Of a DNA stretch of 55,732 nt, positions 1-9,990 are shown piece after piece. The stretch covers positions 1-55,732 of the forward strand of contig NZ_JAABRQ010000025.1 in NCBI RefSeq assembly GCF_011390835.1, in the 5' to 3' direction. Below the pieces are notes generated by a model that saw only the letters and a list, made by a program, of their open reading frames with translations, did no database searches and was not told the DNA's origin. The translations under genes and the position numbers were made by a program. Numbering within the stretch: position 1 is the stretch's first letter; the number at the start of each line of letters is the position of its first letter. The DNA is from Hydrogenophaga sp. Its GTDB lineage: Bacteria; Pseudomonadota; Gammaproteobacteria; Burkholderiales; Burkholderiaceae_C.

Positions 1-177
1 CTCATGAAGCAAGGGATCGGCAATACTGGCGTGCCCGTGGCGTTTCCACACAGCCTCGGCCACTACCTGCCGTTGGCGAACGGCAGGTTCCGGGCAGTCC
101 AATCAGCAGCGCCACCCACGCCTCGTTGGTGCGTCCTTGCGCGATGTCCAAATAGCTGTCAACAGTCTTCGACTTGA

Positions 178-195
178 CTGTTAACCGGTTAACAG
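178..195. promoter_or_regulatory. 18-bp perfect palindrome, probable HigA operator
   Basis: CTGTTAACCGGTTAACAG reads identically on both strands and ends 12 bases before the higB start codon. A TTGACT at 174-179 could be the -35 element; the matching -10 region at 197-202 (CAATAT) is poor. The palindrome would fill the spacer, which is the usual position of an autorepression site in HigBA-type modules. A related half-site CTGTCAACAG lies just upstream at about 156-165. Assigning it to HigA is inference from position. Confidence 0.7.
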
Positions 196-207
196 GCAAT
201 ATTTTTC

Positions 208-477
208 ATGTCGATCCAGTCGTTCGCCTGCTCCGACACGGAGAGTCTGTTCACCACAGGCAAGTGTCGCCGGTTCGTCAACATCAAGAGCGTAGCCGAG
301 CGCAAATTGGCCCAGCTCGACGCAGCGCCTTCGGTGAGTTTCATGAAGGCCCCGCCAGGCAACGACCTGAAGGAATACGACGGTGCCTGGCATGTGCGAA
401 TCAACGACCAGTGGCGACTGACCTTCAAGTGGGGTGAGAGCGGACCCTATGACGTGCTCATTGAAGACCCACACTGA
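208..477 (+). CDS. higB: HigB-family toxin (RelE/ParE superfamily mRNA interferase)
   Basis: Small 89-residue protein of the HigB plasmid-maintenance killer family. Members are ribosome-dependent endoribonucleases that cut mRNA and are neutralised by HigA. Visible family features are the N-terminal SFACSDTESLF block, the basic KCRRFVNI helix (about residues 19-26), the PPGNDLKEYDG segment, and the RINDQWRLTFKW strand pair near residues 64-75 that carries the conserved Arg and Trp residues. Length is normal for the family (about 90 residues). The toxin gene precedes its antitoxin, the order typical of higBA. No strong Shine-Dalgarno is seen before ATG 208, and the transcript from the putative promoter would have almost no leader. 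I am confident of the family; activity is not shown. Confidence 0.9.
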   Translation: MSIQSFACSDTESLFTTGKCRRFVNIKSVAERKLAQLDAAPSVSFMKAPPGNDLKEYDGAWHVRINDQWRLTFKWGESGPYDVLIEDPH

Positions 478-524
478 CCCATGCCCGGCTGGCATTGAAA
501 TCCTGAACAGCAATGGAGTGCATC

Positions 525-830
525 ATGCTCAAGAACGGTATGCGTCCTGTCCACCCAGGTGAAATCTTGCTGGAGGACTACATCAAACCCATGGGCGTCA
601 GCGTGCGCGCCGTGGCCATCGCCCTGCATGTGCCTTACTCGCGCCTGAGCGAAATCACCAAAGGCGAGCGCGGCGTTTCGGCTGACACGGCCCTGCGCTT
701 GGAGCGCTACTTCGGCAGCGAGGCCAAGGGCTGGTTGAACCTTCAGGCAGCCTACGAGTTGCGAATGGCCGAGATCGAGAACGGCAAAGCGATCGCCAAA
801 GAGATCCAGCCGTTTGCGCTGGTCGCCTGA
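525..830 (+). CDS. higA: HigA-family antitoxin, XRE-type helix-turn-helix
   Basis: This 101-residue protein has the signature RPVHPGEIL near its N terminus followed by an XRE-like helix-turn-helix (residues about 20-70, including YSRLSEITKGERGVS). It should bind HigB and repress its own promoter. An upstream in-frame ATG exists at 513, but I chose 525 because GGAG at 515-518 sits seven bases before it and family members usually start just before the RPVHPGE block. It lies 47 bases after higB, consistent with one transcript. Length is normal for the family. Confidence 0.88.
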   Translation: MLKNGMRPVHPGEILLEDYIKPMGVSVRAVAIALHVPYSRLSEITKGERGVSADTALRLERYFGSEAKGWLNLQAAYELRMAEIENGKAIAKEIQPFALVA

Positions 831-996
831 GCCACGCCAGCAGGTTCACCTCGAGTGCCTGCAGCCGGCCAGGAGCTGACGGAGGCAACAGGCAGCTTTC
901 CTGCCACTCATCGCCCGGGGATGGCCTGACGTCGTCGCGCCATCACCAAGAAACAGGTTCTAGAAGACTTTCGGTGCCGTCGACACAATCAGCACC

Positions 997-1490
997 TCAG
1001 CTTCGCTCCGCATCCTCCTTCGCCCCGAACGGGTAGGCGCCGCCGGGCGCGCCCTTGGGCGCGATCTCCAGCGACAGAATCATTGTCACCACCAGGGTCA
1101 CGACCGTGAAACCGAGCGAGAACGCCACCGGGATCTTGTAGATGTCGATCAGCAGCAGCTTCGCGCCGATTAAGACCAGGATGATCGCCAGGCTGTAACC
1201 AAGAAGGTGGAAGCGCTCGTTCATATTGGCCAGCAGGAAGTACATCGCGCGCAGGCCCAGGATGGCGAACACGTTGGAGGTCAGCACAATTAACGGATCG
1301 GTCGTGATGGCGAAGATGGCCGGGATCGTGTCGACCGCGAACACGATGTCAACGATGCCGATGAGCAGGATCACCACCAGGAGCGGTATCGCCATCTTCA
1401 CGCCGCATACGACGGTGAAGAACTTTCGCCGTCATAGTGCGGCGAAATCTTGAAGCGGCTGCGCACCCACTTTAGCGCCAGCGCTTGTCC
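997..1490 (-). pseudogene. terC/alx-like membrane protein gene, 5'-truncated and frameshifted
   Basis: The open stretch from 1401 to 997 encodes the C-terminal part of a TerC-family integral membrane protein (motifs IVDIVFAVDTIPAIFAITTD and ILGLRAMYFLLA, then hydrophobic helices). TerC proteins are about 320 residues; only about 160 remain. Upstream, another frame reads ALKWVRSRFKISPHYDGE, the expected preceding TerC sequence, and switches frame around 1428-1432, where one base is missing in a run of A (GAAAG instead of GAAAAG). The first half of the gene is absent: homology stops near 1490, overlapping the end of the small lipoprotein gene. It is therefore a remnant with a deletion plus a frameshift. 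A sequencing error could explain the frameshift but not the missing half. Confidence 0.75.
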
Positions 1491-1681
1491 AGATTGGGCG
1501 ACTGGCCCAGGGCATTCGGTTCCGACACCAACTGGGCCTGCGTCACATCCGAGGGGCTGATCTGCGCAACGTCTTCTGTAGGTTGGTCGTCGGAACATGC
1601 AGTGACCAGAGGCACGCACAACGCGGCCGCGAGCGCACTCAACAGGGACTGGCTGGGCGTGCCCGCGCTGGCGGCGGTCAT
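1472..1681 (-). CDS. Small putative lipoprotein
   Basis: The predicted 69-residue product starts with a hydrophobic segment ending in VPLVTAC, a plausible lipobox with the modified Cys near residue 29, followed by an acidic stretch (SDDQPTED). Its ATG overlaps the stop of the upstream CNNM/CBS gene in an ATGA, suggesting translational coupling. No family is recognised. Its 3' end runs into the terC remnant, so the natural C terminus may have been altered by the deletion that truncated terC. Confidence 0.5.
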   Translation of the reverse strand: MTAASAGTPSQSLLSALAAALCVPLVTACSDDQPTEDVAQISPSDVTQAQLVSEPNALGQSPNLDKRWR

Positions 1682-3003
1682 GACCGAACTGGAGTCAGCT
1701 CATCGACGGCGGATTCGGCCTCCGGCATGCGGCTGGCCAGCACCTTGTCAATGGTCTTGCCGTCCATGTCGATGATCTCGAAGTGCCAGCCCTCCCAGTT
1801 CACGGCGTCGGCCTCCTTGGGCAGGCGCCCGGTCAGCAGCATCATCATGCCGCTCAGGGTCTGGTACCTGCCGCGCTCTTCCTCCGGCACGGCACTGAGA
1901 TTGAGGCGGTCCTTCAACTCGGGTACCGGGATGTGTCCGTCCAGCAGCCAGCTGCCGTCCCCGCGCTGTACGGCCCAGGAGGTCTGCGGGTCACGCGAGC
2001 GGAACTCACCCGTGATGGCCTCGACCAGGTCCTGCAGAGTGACCAAGCCCTGGACCTGGCCATACTCGTCGCTTACGAAGGCCATCTGCACGTGGGATTC
2101 TCGGAAGTTGTCCAGCAGTTCCATGCCGGTCAGGGTCTCGGGCACGTACAGCGGTGGTTCCAGTGGTTGGTCCTTGAGCTCGCGCGCACCGTCCCGCATG
2201 GCACGAGAGAGCCACTGGCGCGCGTTGATCACGCCCTTGAGCTCGTCCATGCTGCCTTGCACCACGGGAAAGCGCGCGTGGTCGCTCGCTTCGATGCGCG
2301 CCAGGTTGACCCCAAAGGGCAGTTCGGTATCCAGCACCACGATGTCGGCGCGGGGCACCATCAGCGATCCGATCAACCTGTCGTCCAGGCGAAACACATT
2401 GCGCACCATCGCGTGTTCGTGCGTCTCGATGACGCCGGCTGTCGTGCCCTCAGCCAGCATGGCGTAAATCTCCTCTTCGGTGACGGCGTTGCCACCGCTG
2501 TCCTTCACACCCAGCAAACGCAAGAGCGCATGGGTCGAGAGCGACAGCAGCTTCACGAAGGGCTTGGTGGCGATGGCCAACCAGTTGATGGGTCGCGCCA
2601 CCAGGCGAGCGAGCATTTCGGGATGGGTCTGACCCAGCCGCTTGGGCACCAGCTCGCCCACCACGATCGAGAAATAGGTGATGACCACCACCACCAGGCC
2701 CGTGGCAGCGTAGCCGGCCCAAGTCTCGGGTACGCCGATGGACAGCAACCAGATGGCCAGCGGACCGGCCAAGGCGGCTTCACCGACGATGCCGTTGAGC
2801 ACGCCGATGGAGGTGATGCCGATCTGGATGGTGGACAGGAACCGGGTCGGATCCTCGCCCAAGGTGATGGCAGCTGCTGCAGCGCGGTCGCCGGCATCGA
2901 CCAGCTTCTGAAGCCGCGCCTTGCGTGCCGTCACGAGTGCAAGCTCGGACATGGCGAACGCGCCGTTGAGCAGGATGAGCGCAATGAGAATGGCAATTTC
3001 CAT
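1678..3003 (-). CDS. CNNM/CorC-type membrane protein with CBS domains (hemolysin family)
   Basis: This 441-residue protein has the layout of the HlyC/CorC family: an N-terminal DUF21 (CNNM) transmembrane domain, about residues 1-190, with the motif YFSIVVGELVPKRLGQ; a pair of CBS modules, about 205-335 (MVPRADIVVLDTE, FVSDEYGQVQGLVTLQDLVE); and a C-terminal CorC/HlyC transporter-associated domain, about 350-425 (GDGSWLLDGHIPVPELKDRL). Family members are implicated in magnesium or cobalt efflux; the substrate here is unknown. It is followed, with a 4-base overlap, by a small lipoprotein gene. The start ATG at 3003 leads straight into the first hydrophobic helix. Confidence 0.9.
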   Translation of the reverse strand: MEIAILIALILLNGAFAMSELALVTARKARLQKLVDAGDRAAAAAITLGEDPTRFLSTIQIGITSIGVLNGIVGEAALAGPLAIWLLSIGVPETWAGYAATGLVVVVITYFSIVVGELVPKRLGQTHPEMLARLVARPINWLAIATKPFVKLLSLSTHALLRLLGVKDSGGNAVTEEEIYAMLAEGTTAGVIETHEHAMVRNVFRLDDRLIGSLMVPRADIVVLDTELPFGVNLARIEASDHARFPVVQGSMDELKGVINARQWLSRAMRDGARELKDQPLEPPLYVPETLTGMELLDNFRESHVQMAFVSDEYGQVQGLVTLQDLVEAITGEFRSRDPQTSWAVQRGDGSWLLDGHIPVPELKDRLNLSAVPEEERGRYQTLSGMMMLLTGRLPKEADAVNWEGWHFEIIDMDGKTIDKVLASRMPEAESAVDELTPVRS

Positions 3004-3042
3004 GAGGAACCGTCAGATTGAGAAAAGGGGGTGATCAGGGCA

Positions 3043-3879
3043 TCACAGCGGTTGCAGGATGCCGGCCGAGAGCAGCGCCAGCACCAGCAGACCCAGCACG
3101 ATGCGGTAGGCGACGAAGGGCAGGTAGCTGCGCGTGGAGACGTATTTCATGAAGGCGACGATGACGCCGTAACCGACGCCGAAAGCCACCACGGTGGCCA
3201 ACAGCGTCGGCCCGGGCGCCACCGGGCTGCCCACCTCCGCGTTGCGCCACAGCTGGTAGAAGCCCGAGGCCAGCACCGCTGGCACGGCCAGCAGGAACGA
3301 GTAGCGTGCCGCGGCCTCGCGCGTGTAGCCCATCAGCAACCCGGCCGTGATGGTGCCGCCCGAGCGCGAGACGCCTGGGATCAGTGCGAGCGCCTGCGCC
3401 AGGCCGAACAGCAGGCCGTGGCGCCAACCCAGGTCCTTCAATGTGCGACGCTGCATGCCGAAGCGGTCAGCGGCCCAAAGCAGCAACGCGAATGCGATCA
3501 GCATCGCTGCCGTGATGTGGAGGTTGCGCAGCGAGGTTTCGATCGCGTCCTTGAACAGCAGGCCCAGCCCGGCGATCGGCAGCGTGCCGACCAGAATCAG
3601 CCAGCCCATGCGCGAATCGGCGTCGGAATGCACGCCGAAGCTGGCCAATGAGCGACGCCACGACCTGGCGATGGCAATCAGCTCGCGCCGGAAGTACAGC
3701 AGGACGGCGGCCTCGGTACCAATCTGCGTGATCGCCGTGAACGCGGCGCCCGGGTCGCCCCCCGATGGCAGCAGCGGGCCGACGATGCGCAGGTGCGCGC
3801 TCGACGAGACCGGGAGAAACTCGGTCAGCCCTTGCAGCAGCCCCAGGAAGGCGGCTTCGGCCCACGCAGATCCGCTCAT
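3043..3879 (-). CDS. uppP: Undecaprenyl-diphosphatase UppP/BacA
   Basis: A 278-residue polytopic membrane protein that dephosphorylates undecaprenyl pyrophosphate, recycling the lipid carrier of peptidoglycan synthesis. The two diagnostic motifs are present: [14 protein letters not shown] (about residues 17-30, containing the catalytic Glu and Ser) and [10 protein letters not shown] (about 172-181, the phosphate-binding Ser/Arg loop). Length matches the family. It lies 39 bases upstream of the CNNM gene on the same strand and may be co-transcribed. Confidence 0.95.
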   Translation of the reverse strand: MSGSAWAEAAFLGLLQGLTEFLPVSSSAHLRIVGPLLPSGGDPGAAFTAITQIGTEAAVLLYFRRELIAIARSWRRSLASFGVHSDADSRMGWLILVGTLPIAGLGLLFKDAIETSLRNLHITAAMLIAFALLLWAADRFGMQRRTLKDLGWRHGLLFGLAQALALIPGVSRSGGTITAGLLMGYTREAAARYSFLLAVPAVLASGFYQLWRNAEVGSPVAPGPTLLATVVAFGVGYGVIVAFMKYVSTRSYLPFVAYRIVLGLLVLALLSAGILQPL

Positions 3880-3916
3880 GCGGCCTCTGCACGAGGCAGG
3901 CTGCTGACGGGGTCGT

Positions 3917-4166
3917 TCATTCGTCGCGGCTGCCGGCCACGCCCACGAAGACGGCGCCGGTACCGGCCAAGGTCGTCATGACTTGTCCGGCTCTGTTGAC
4001 TGGCCCCAGCACGGAGCCGAGTAGGCGCGATAGCGTCACGCCCATGACCGACATAGACCCCACCAGGATGGGCACCACGGCGAGGGAAAGCAGCTAGCAC
4101 ACGGTTGCGTTCGCCGGCGCTGGAAATGCCCGCGTCGCTCGGGCCGTAGGGGTTGGTCTGGTTCAA
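3917..4166 (-). pseudogene. Remnant of a Bax-inhibitor-1/YccA-like membrane protein gene
   Basis: From a TTG at 4166 one frame reads MNQTNPYGPSDAG then ERNRVL, which resembles the N terminus of BI-1/YccA proteins in related bacteria, where a block like RNTYWLLALS follows. Here the block is interrupted near 4093 and another frame continues LLSLAVVPILVGSMS, then jumps to [20 protein letters not shown] and stops at 3917. This is what a short deletion with frameshift plus a large internal deletion would leave. Intact members are about 220-235 residues; about 80 codons remain. The family call rests on short motifs remembered from homologues. Confidence 0.5.
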
Positions 4167-4338
4167 GGGGTTCTTCGTTCGGGTGAAAGTCCGGGACGGG
4201 CTGGCAGGCGGCGCCGCAAGGGCGGCAGCGGGCCGCTGTCAAGGCGTCAAGTGGCGTGCGCGGGCACCAGCATCGCGGGATGCCGCACGGGCAAGAACCA
4301 CTCTTGTCAGGTTGCTGAAGACGGCGCGAAGCGGTGCC

Positions 4339-4704
4339 TCAGCCCGCGAGGACGACGCAGCAGGGTGGACGCAAGGGCCCGGCGAGGAAGGGCGGTCTCG
4401 CTTCAGCGGCGGCCAGTGGGTATGGCCGTGCCATCACCATCAATTGGGCGCCCGGCCAAAGCGACGCAGGCAGCAACTCGGGTGTATCCAGTGGCGGATC
4501 GCTCTGGGCCTGAGTAGGCAGGTCGTCCAGGTGATGTTGCTCTATCGAGCCCTCAAGCGTCAGTGCCTCGCCGCCCTCCGTGTGGACGAAGGAAATTACC
4601 TGCTCTGGCGAGGACGTCGCAAGAAGTCGCGGCGCCTCGATGGTGCTGAGACCGGACCAGAGCAAAAGGAGGGAGAGTAAGAGGGCAATGACCCGAGGGG
4701 ACAT
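4339..4704 (-). CDS. Hypothetical exported protein
   Basis: The 121-residue frame opens with MSPRVIALLLSLLLLWSGLS, a convincing signal peptide or membrane anchor. The mature part has no motif I recognise and ends in a Pro/Cys-rich tail (LRPPCCVVLAG). It lies alone between a pseudogene and a gene-poor stretch. A plus-strand frame overlaps it (4153-4680) but shows no protein-like features. Real but uncharacterised is my best reading; it could also be the start of a decayed gene. Confidence 0.45.
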   Translation of the reverse strand: MSPRVIALLLSLLLLWSGLSTIEAPRLLATSSPEQVISFVHTEGGEALTLEGSIEQHHLDDLPTQAQSDPPLDTPELLPASLWPGAQLMVMARPYPLAAAEARPPFLAGPLRPPCCVVLAG

Positions 4705-5147
4705 CGCTGGATTTTAGCTAGGAAGGGTTCTGCCGGTCCAGCGCATACAGACGGGGGTAGCCCGGTGGGGCTTGGAACTCAGGCCGTGGGACTTGTCCCG
4801 AGGTGGCCTTGTTCTGAGCGCGCAGCGTTGGGAGCGACTGCAGAGGTATAGCGCTTCAGAGTGCTGGGGACGAGGATCACCAACGGACGTGAAGGCCGAT
4901 TGGACCCGGCTGGAGAGCGCGCTTGAATGACGGCTTCAGGGTCAGCATTCCGCCGTCTTGACCGGCAACTGAGGGTCGAGACGGGACCGTCAGGTGGACC
5001 CACTTTTCGCCAACAGCCAGCTAGATCCCGCGCGCCAGAAGTTGGCTTGCTGTGGTGTGCTATGGTGATCACGACCATGGCGCAACAGCTTTGGCGTGCC
5101 GGGAGTTCAGCCGCAACAACACGAGTTGAGATTCATGTGCACCGGCC
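4705..5147. other. Gene-free stretch of about 440 bases
   Basis: Only short open frames with no recognisable family occur here on either strand. No tRNA, clear terminator or insertion-sequence end is seen. It separates the hypothetical exported protein from the 3' end of the acyl-CoA synthetase gene and borders the decayed segment to its left. Confidence 0.5.
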
Positions 5148-6944
5148 TCAGGGCCAGGCGTGCTGCCTCATATCTGCCGCCATCTTCCTCAGATCCGGCT
5201 TGTAGATCTTGCCTACGTTGGTCAAGGGCATGGTGTCCAGGATCGTCACGCGCTTCGGTCTTGCCGGGGGCTCGTCCACCCGCTCGCTCACGAAGGTCAG
5301 CAGTTCGTCTTCCGTGGCCACGGCGCCGGGGATGAGGGTGGCGAAGACCACGGGCAGCTCGCCGGCGTAGGCGTCGGGCGCGCCGACGGCGGCGCAGAGT
5401 TGCACGGCGGGGTGGGCGGCCAGAGCGTCCTCGATGACTTTGGGGTCGATGTTGTGGCCGCTGCGGATGATGAGGTCTTTAGAGCGGCCGCTCAGGTGCA
5501 GGCGCTCCTGGTCGTCGATGTAGCCGAGATCGCCGGTGGCCAGCCAGCCGTCTGGCGTGAAGGCGTGCCGGTTGTCGGCCTCATCCAGAAAGCCTGAGAA
5601 CAGGTTGGGGCTTTTGAACAGCACCATGCCGCTCTCGCCCGGCGGCAGCTCGCGGTTGCTGGCGCCGCCCTGTTCGTCAAGCGCCACGATGCGCCAATGC
5701 GTGTAGGGAAGGCGGATGCCGACGCAGCCGGGGGGCGAGGTCATGCCGGGCGGGGTGATGGTGGAGATGCCGGCCATCTCGGTCATGCCCAGGCTTTCGT
5801 GCACCTGGATGCCGATCAGCTGCTTGAGCTTGGTAGCGAGTTCGCCCGGCATGGGCGCGGCACCGGTGCGGCCGTAGCGCAGGCTGGAGAGGTCGGCATC
5901 GCCCACGGGCACGTTGGCCAGCGCGGCGAGCACGGTCGGTACGCCGGTGAGCACCGTGGCGCGGTGGGCTTCCACCAGCTTCCAGAAGTTCGCGATGACC
6001 GCCTTGTTGCGAAACAGCGCGGGCGTGGGGATGACGGTCTCGGCGCCGGCACTCAGCGAGGTGATCGAGCCCGGCAGCACACCGGCCACGTGGAACAGCG
6101 GATAGCCGTTGATGGCCACATCGTCCACGCGCACGCCCTGCAGCTGCACGCAGGCCCAGGCGGTGAAGACCTGGGCCCCATGGCTGTGGCGCGCGAGCTT
6201 GGGTGCGCCGGTGGTGCCGCCGGTGTGGAAGTAGGCGGCGATGTCGGTGGGCGCGATCTGGCGGCGGCTGACCAGGCGGTCGTCTGGCTCGGCCGCGATG
6301 AGGGCATGGAAGTCGGCGCAGCCGGCAGGCAGCGGGGTGGGCTGGGTGACATCGTGCGGCGTCACGCGCAGCACAGTGCGCAGCGTGGGCACCAGACCCC
6401 GCACGCGCTGGGCCTTGGTCCACAGGCCATGATCGCCCTCGGCGATGTCGTCACCCCAGGCGATGAGCACCCGGGCTTGCGCCGCGTTCATCAGCGAGGC
6501 GAGTTTTTCGTCGCTCAGCAGCGGGTTGAGCGGCTGCGCGATGCCAGCGGCCGCGCCGCCCCACAGGGCCAGGTGGTACTCCAGGCAGCCGGGCAGCAGC
6601 GCCGCCACAGCGTCGCCGGGCTGCATGCCCAGGCGGTGCAAGGCATTGGCGGTCTGGTGAACGCGTGCGAGCAGTTCCGAATACGACCAGCGCACCGCTG
6701 GCGCACCCGGCTCGGCCGAGGGCAGGAAGGTGAGGGCGGTCTTGTCGCCGAAGGCGTGCGCGCTGTTGCGGATCAGCTCATACGTGCTGCTCGGGCGGAT
6801 GGCTTCGGCCAGCGGCGTAGCTTCGAGCGCGCGCACATCGGCGGGCGTGCGAACCGGGCGCACCGGTGCGAACGGGGCATGCCACGCGGGCGCTTCGGTA
6901 GGGGGGCCGTCAGCAGACGGCGGCGTCGGGTGAGGTGTGGTCAT
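5148..6944 (-). CDS. AMP-dependent acyl-CoA synthetase
   Basis: This 598-residue adenylate-forming enzyme should activate a carboxylic acid to its acyl-CoA through an acyl-AMP. Motifs in order: the ATP-binding loop FHTGGTTGAPKLARH (about residue 240), ESLGMTEMAGIST (about 385), GWLATGDLGYID (about 465), SGRSKDLIIRSGHNI, and the C-terminal VGKIYKPDLRK carrying the catalytic Lys. The N-terminal 45 residues are Pro-rich and not part of the fold. An in-frame ATG eight codons upstream (6968) exists; 6944 is chosen because a GGAA lies just before it. Substrate is unknown. A double palindrome sits about 200 bases upstream and may be its operator. Confidence 0.88.
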   Translation of the reverse strand: MTTPHPTPPSADGPPTEAPAWHAPFAPVRPVRTPADVRALEATPLAEAIRPSSTYELIRNSAHAFGDKTALTFLPSAEPGAPAVRWSYSELLARVHQTANALHRLGMQPGDAVAALLPGCLEYHLALWGGAAAGIAQPLNPLLSDEKLASLMNAAQARVLIAWGDDIAEGDHGLWTKAQRVRGLVPTLRTVLRVTPHDVTQPTPLPAGCADFHALIAAEPDDRLVSRRQIAPTDIAAYFHTGGTTGAPKLARHSHGAQVFTAWACVQLQGVRVDDVAINGYPLFHVAGVLPGSITSLSAGAETVIPTPALFRNKAVIANFWKLVEAHRATVLTGVPTVLAALANVPVGDADLSSLRYGRTGAAPMPGELATKLKQLIGIQVHESLGMTEMAGISTITPPGMTSPPGCVGIRLPYTHWRIVALDEQGGASNRELPPGESGMVLFKSPNLFSGFLDEADNRHAFTPDGWLATGDLGYIDDQERLHLSGRSKDLIIRSGHNIDPKVIEDALAAHPAVQLCAAVGAPDAYAGELPVVFATLIPGAVATEDELLTFVSERVDEPPARPKRVTILDTMPLTNVGKIYKPDLRKMAADMRQHAWP

Positions 6945-7145
6945 GGGCGTTCCAGAAGGAAGGCCCATTGTGGTCTGCGTCTGTTTGAGGCGCAGTCACC
7001 TCGGAACGTTCAGGCGCGGGGCTGGCGTGCGACCGGCGCGGCGCAAAGGCGGGGCTGGCTTGAGAAACGGTAGCGCAGGCGGGTCAGGAAGGCAAACACG
7101 GTGTACATGAACGGAAATGCCGGGGATCGGCTTCAACAACAGAAG

Positions 7146-7173
7146 ACCCTAGGGTAAGGGTTAACCCTAGGGT
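7146..7173. promoter_or_regulatory. Paired ACCCTAGGGT palindromes upstream of the acyl-CoA synthetase gene
   Basis: Two identical 10-bp palindromes ACCCTAGGGT lie at 7146-7155 and 7164-7173, an 18-bp repeat period, and a third palindrome GGGTTAACCC spans 7158-7167 between them. The block lies between rpoD's terminator and the start of the minus-strand acyl-CoA synthetase, where an operator would be expected. Which protein binds is unknown. Confidence 0.5.
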
Positions 7174-7240
7174 TTCAAGGCGTGTGCCCGAAATACCCAT
7201 GCTGTCTGTGCATGAGGCGATGCACCCAGAAAAGCAGAAA

Positions 7241-7256
7241 GGAGCCCGAAGGCTCC
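7241..7256 (-). terminator. Rho-independent terminator of rpoD
   Basis: On the minus strand GGAGCC-TTCG-GGCTCC forms a 6-bp stem with a stable tetraloop, followed by a T-rich stretch (TTTCTGCTTTT). It begins 25 bases after the rpoD stop codon. Confidence 0.8.
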
Positions 7257-7281
7257 ATTCTGTTATGCGGGCAAGACCGGT

Positions 7282-9690
<2,409 letters not shown>

Positions 9691-9984
9691 GAGTACCTCA
9701 AATAAAACGTCGGGAATGGAACCGGCAGATCACACAAACATCGCCAGACAGCCCCGTTCAAGCGGGCAGTCCCGGTGATTTTGTCGAGCACCACACCTGC
9801 CTTTCGCCGGAAAGGGCAGGTCTGCAAGCTGGGTGGGCGAACATTTGGTGTGCAGCCCTTGCGGGGTTCCGTCAGGACCGCTGTGGTCGCTGAAGTGGCC
9901 AGGAAAAGATCCCGTGTCGCCCCTGTGCTGGGGTCAGGCCGTGTCCGGAGGTGCTGCTGTCGCGCTTGCGGTGCAAAACCTTGG

Positions 9985-9990
9985 ATTATA
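9985..9990 (-). promoter_or_regulatory. Possible rpoD promoter -10 element inside the end of dnaG
   Basis: On the minus strand TATAAT overlaps the dnaG stop codon (the TAA lies inside the hexamer). No good -35 is found 16-18 bases upstream. It would give rpoD a leader of nearly 290 bases. E. coli also has rpoD promoters within dnaG, which makes the placement plausible. Confidence 0.35.

Noticed and set aside
2..199. A minus-strand 65-codon frame at the left edge
   Set aside because: It starts with TTG inside the palindrome, has no recognised domain, and its C-terminal half looks like random Arg/Ser-rich translation.
4153..4680. A plus-strand 175-codon frame antisense to the exported protein gene
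   Set aside because: Arg/Ala/Gly-rich composition typical of shadows; no motif or ribosome site.
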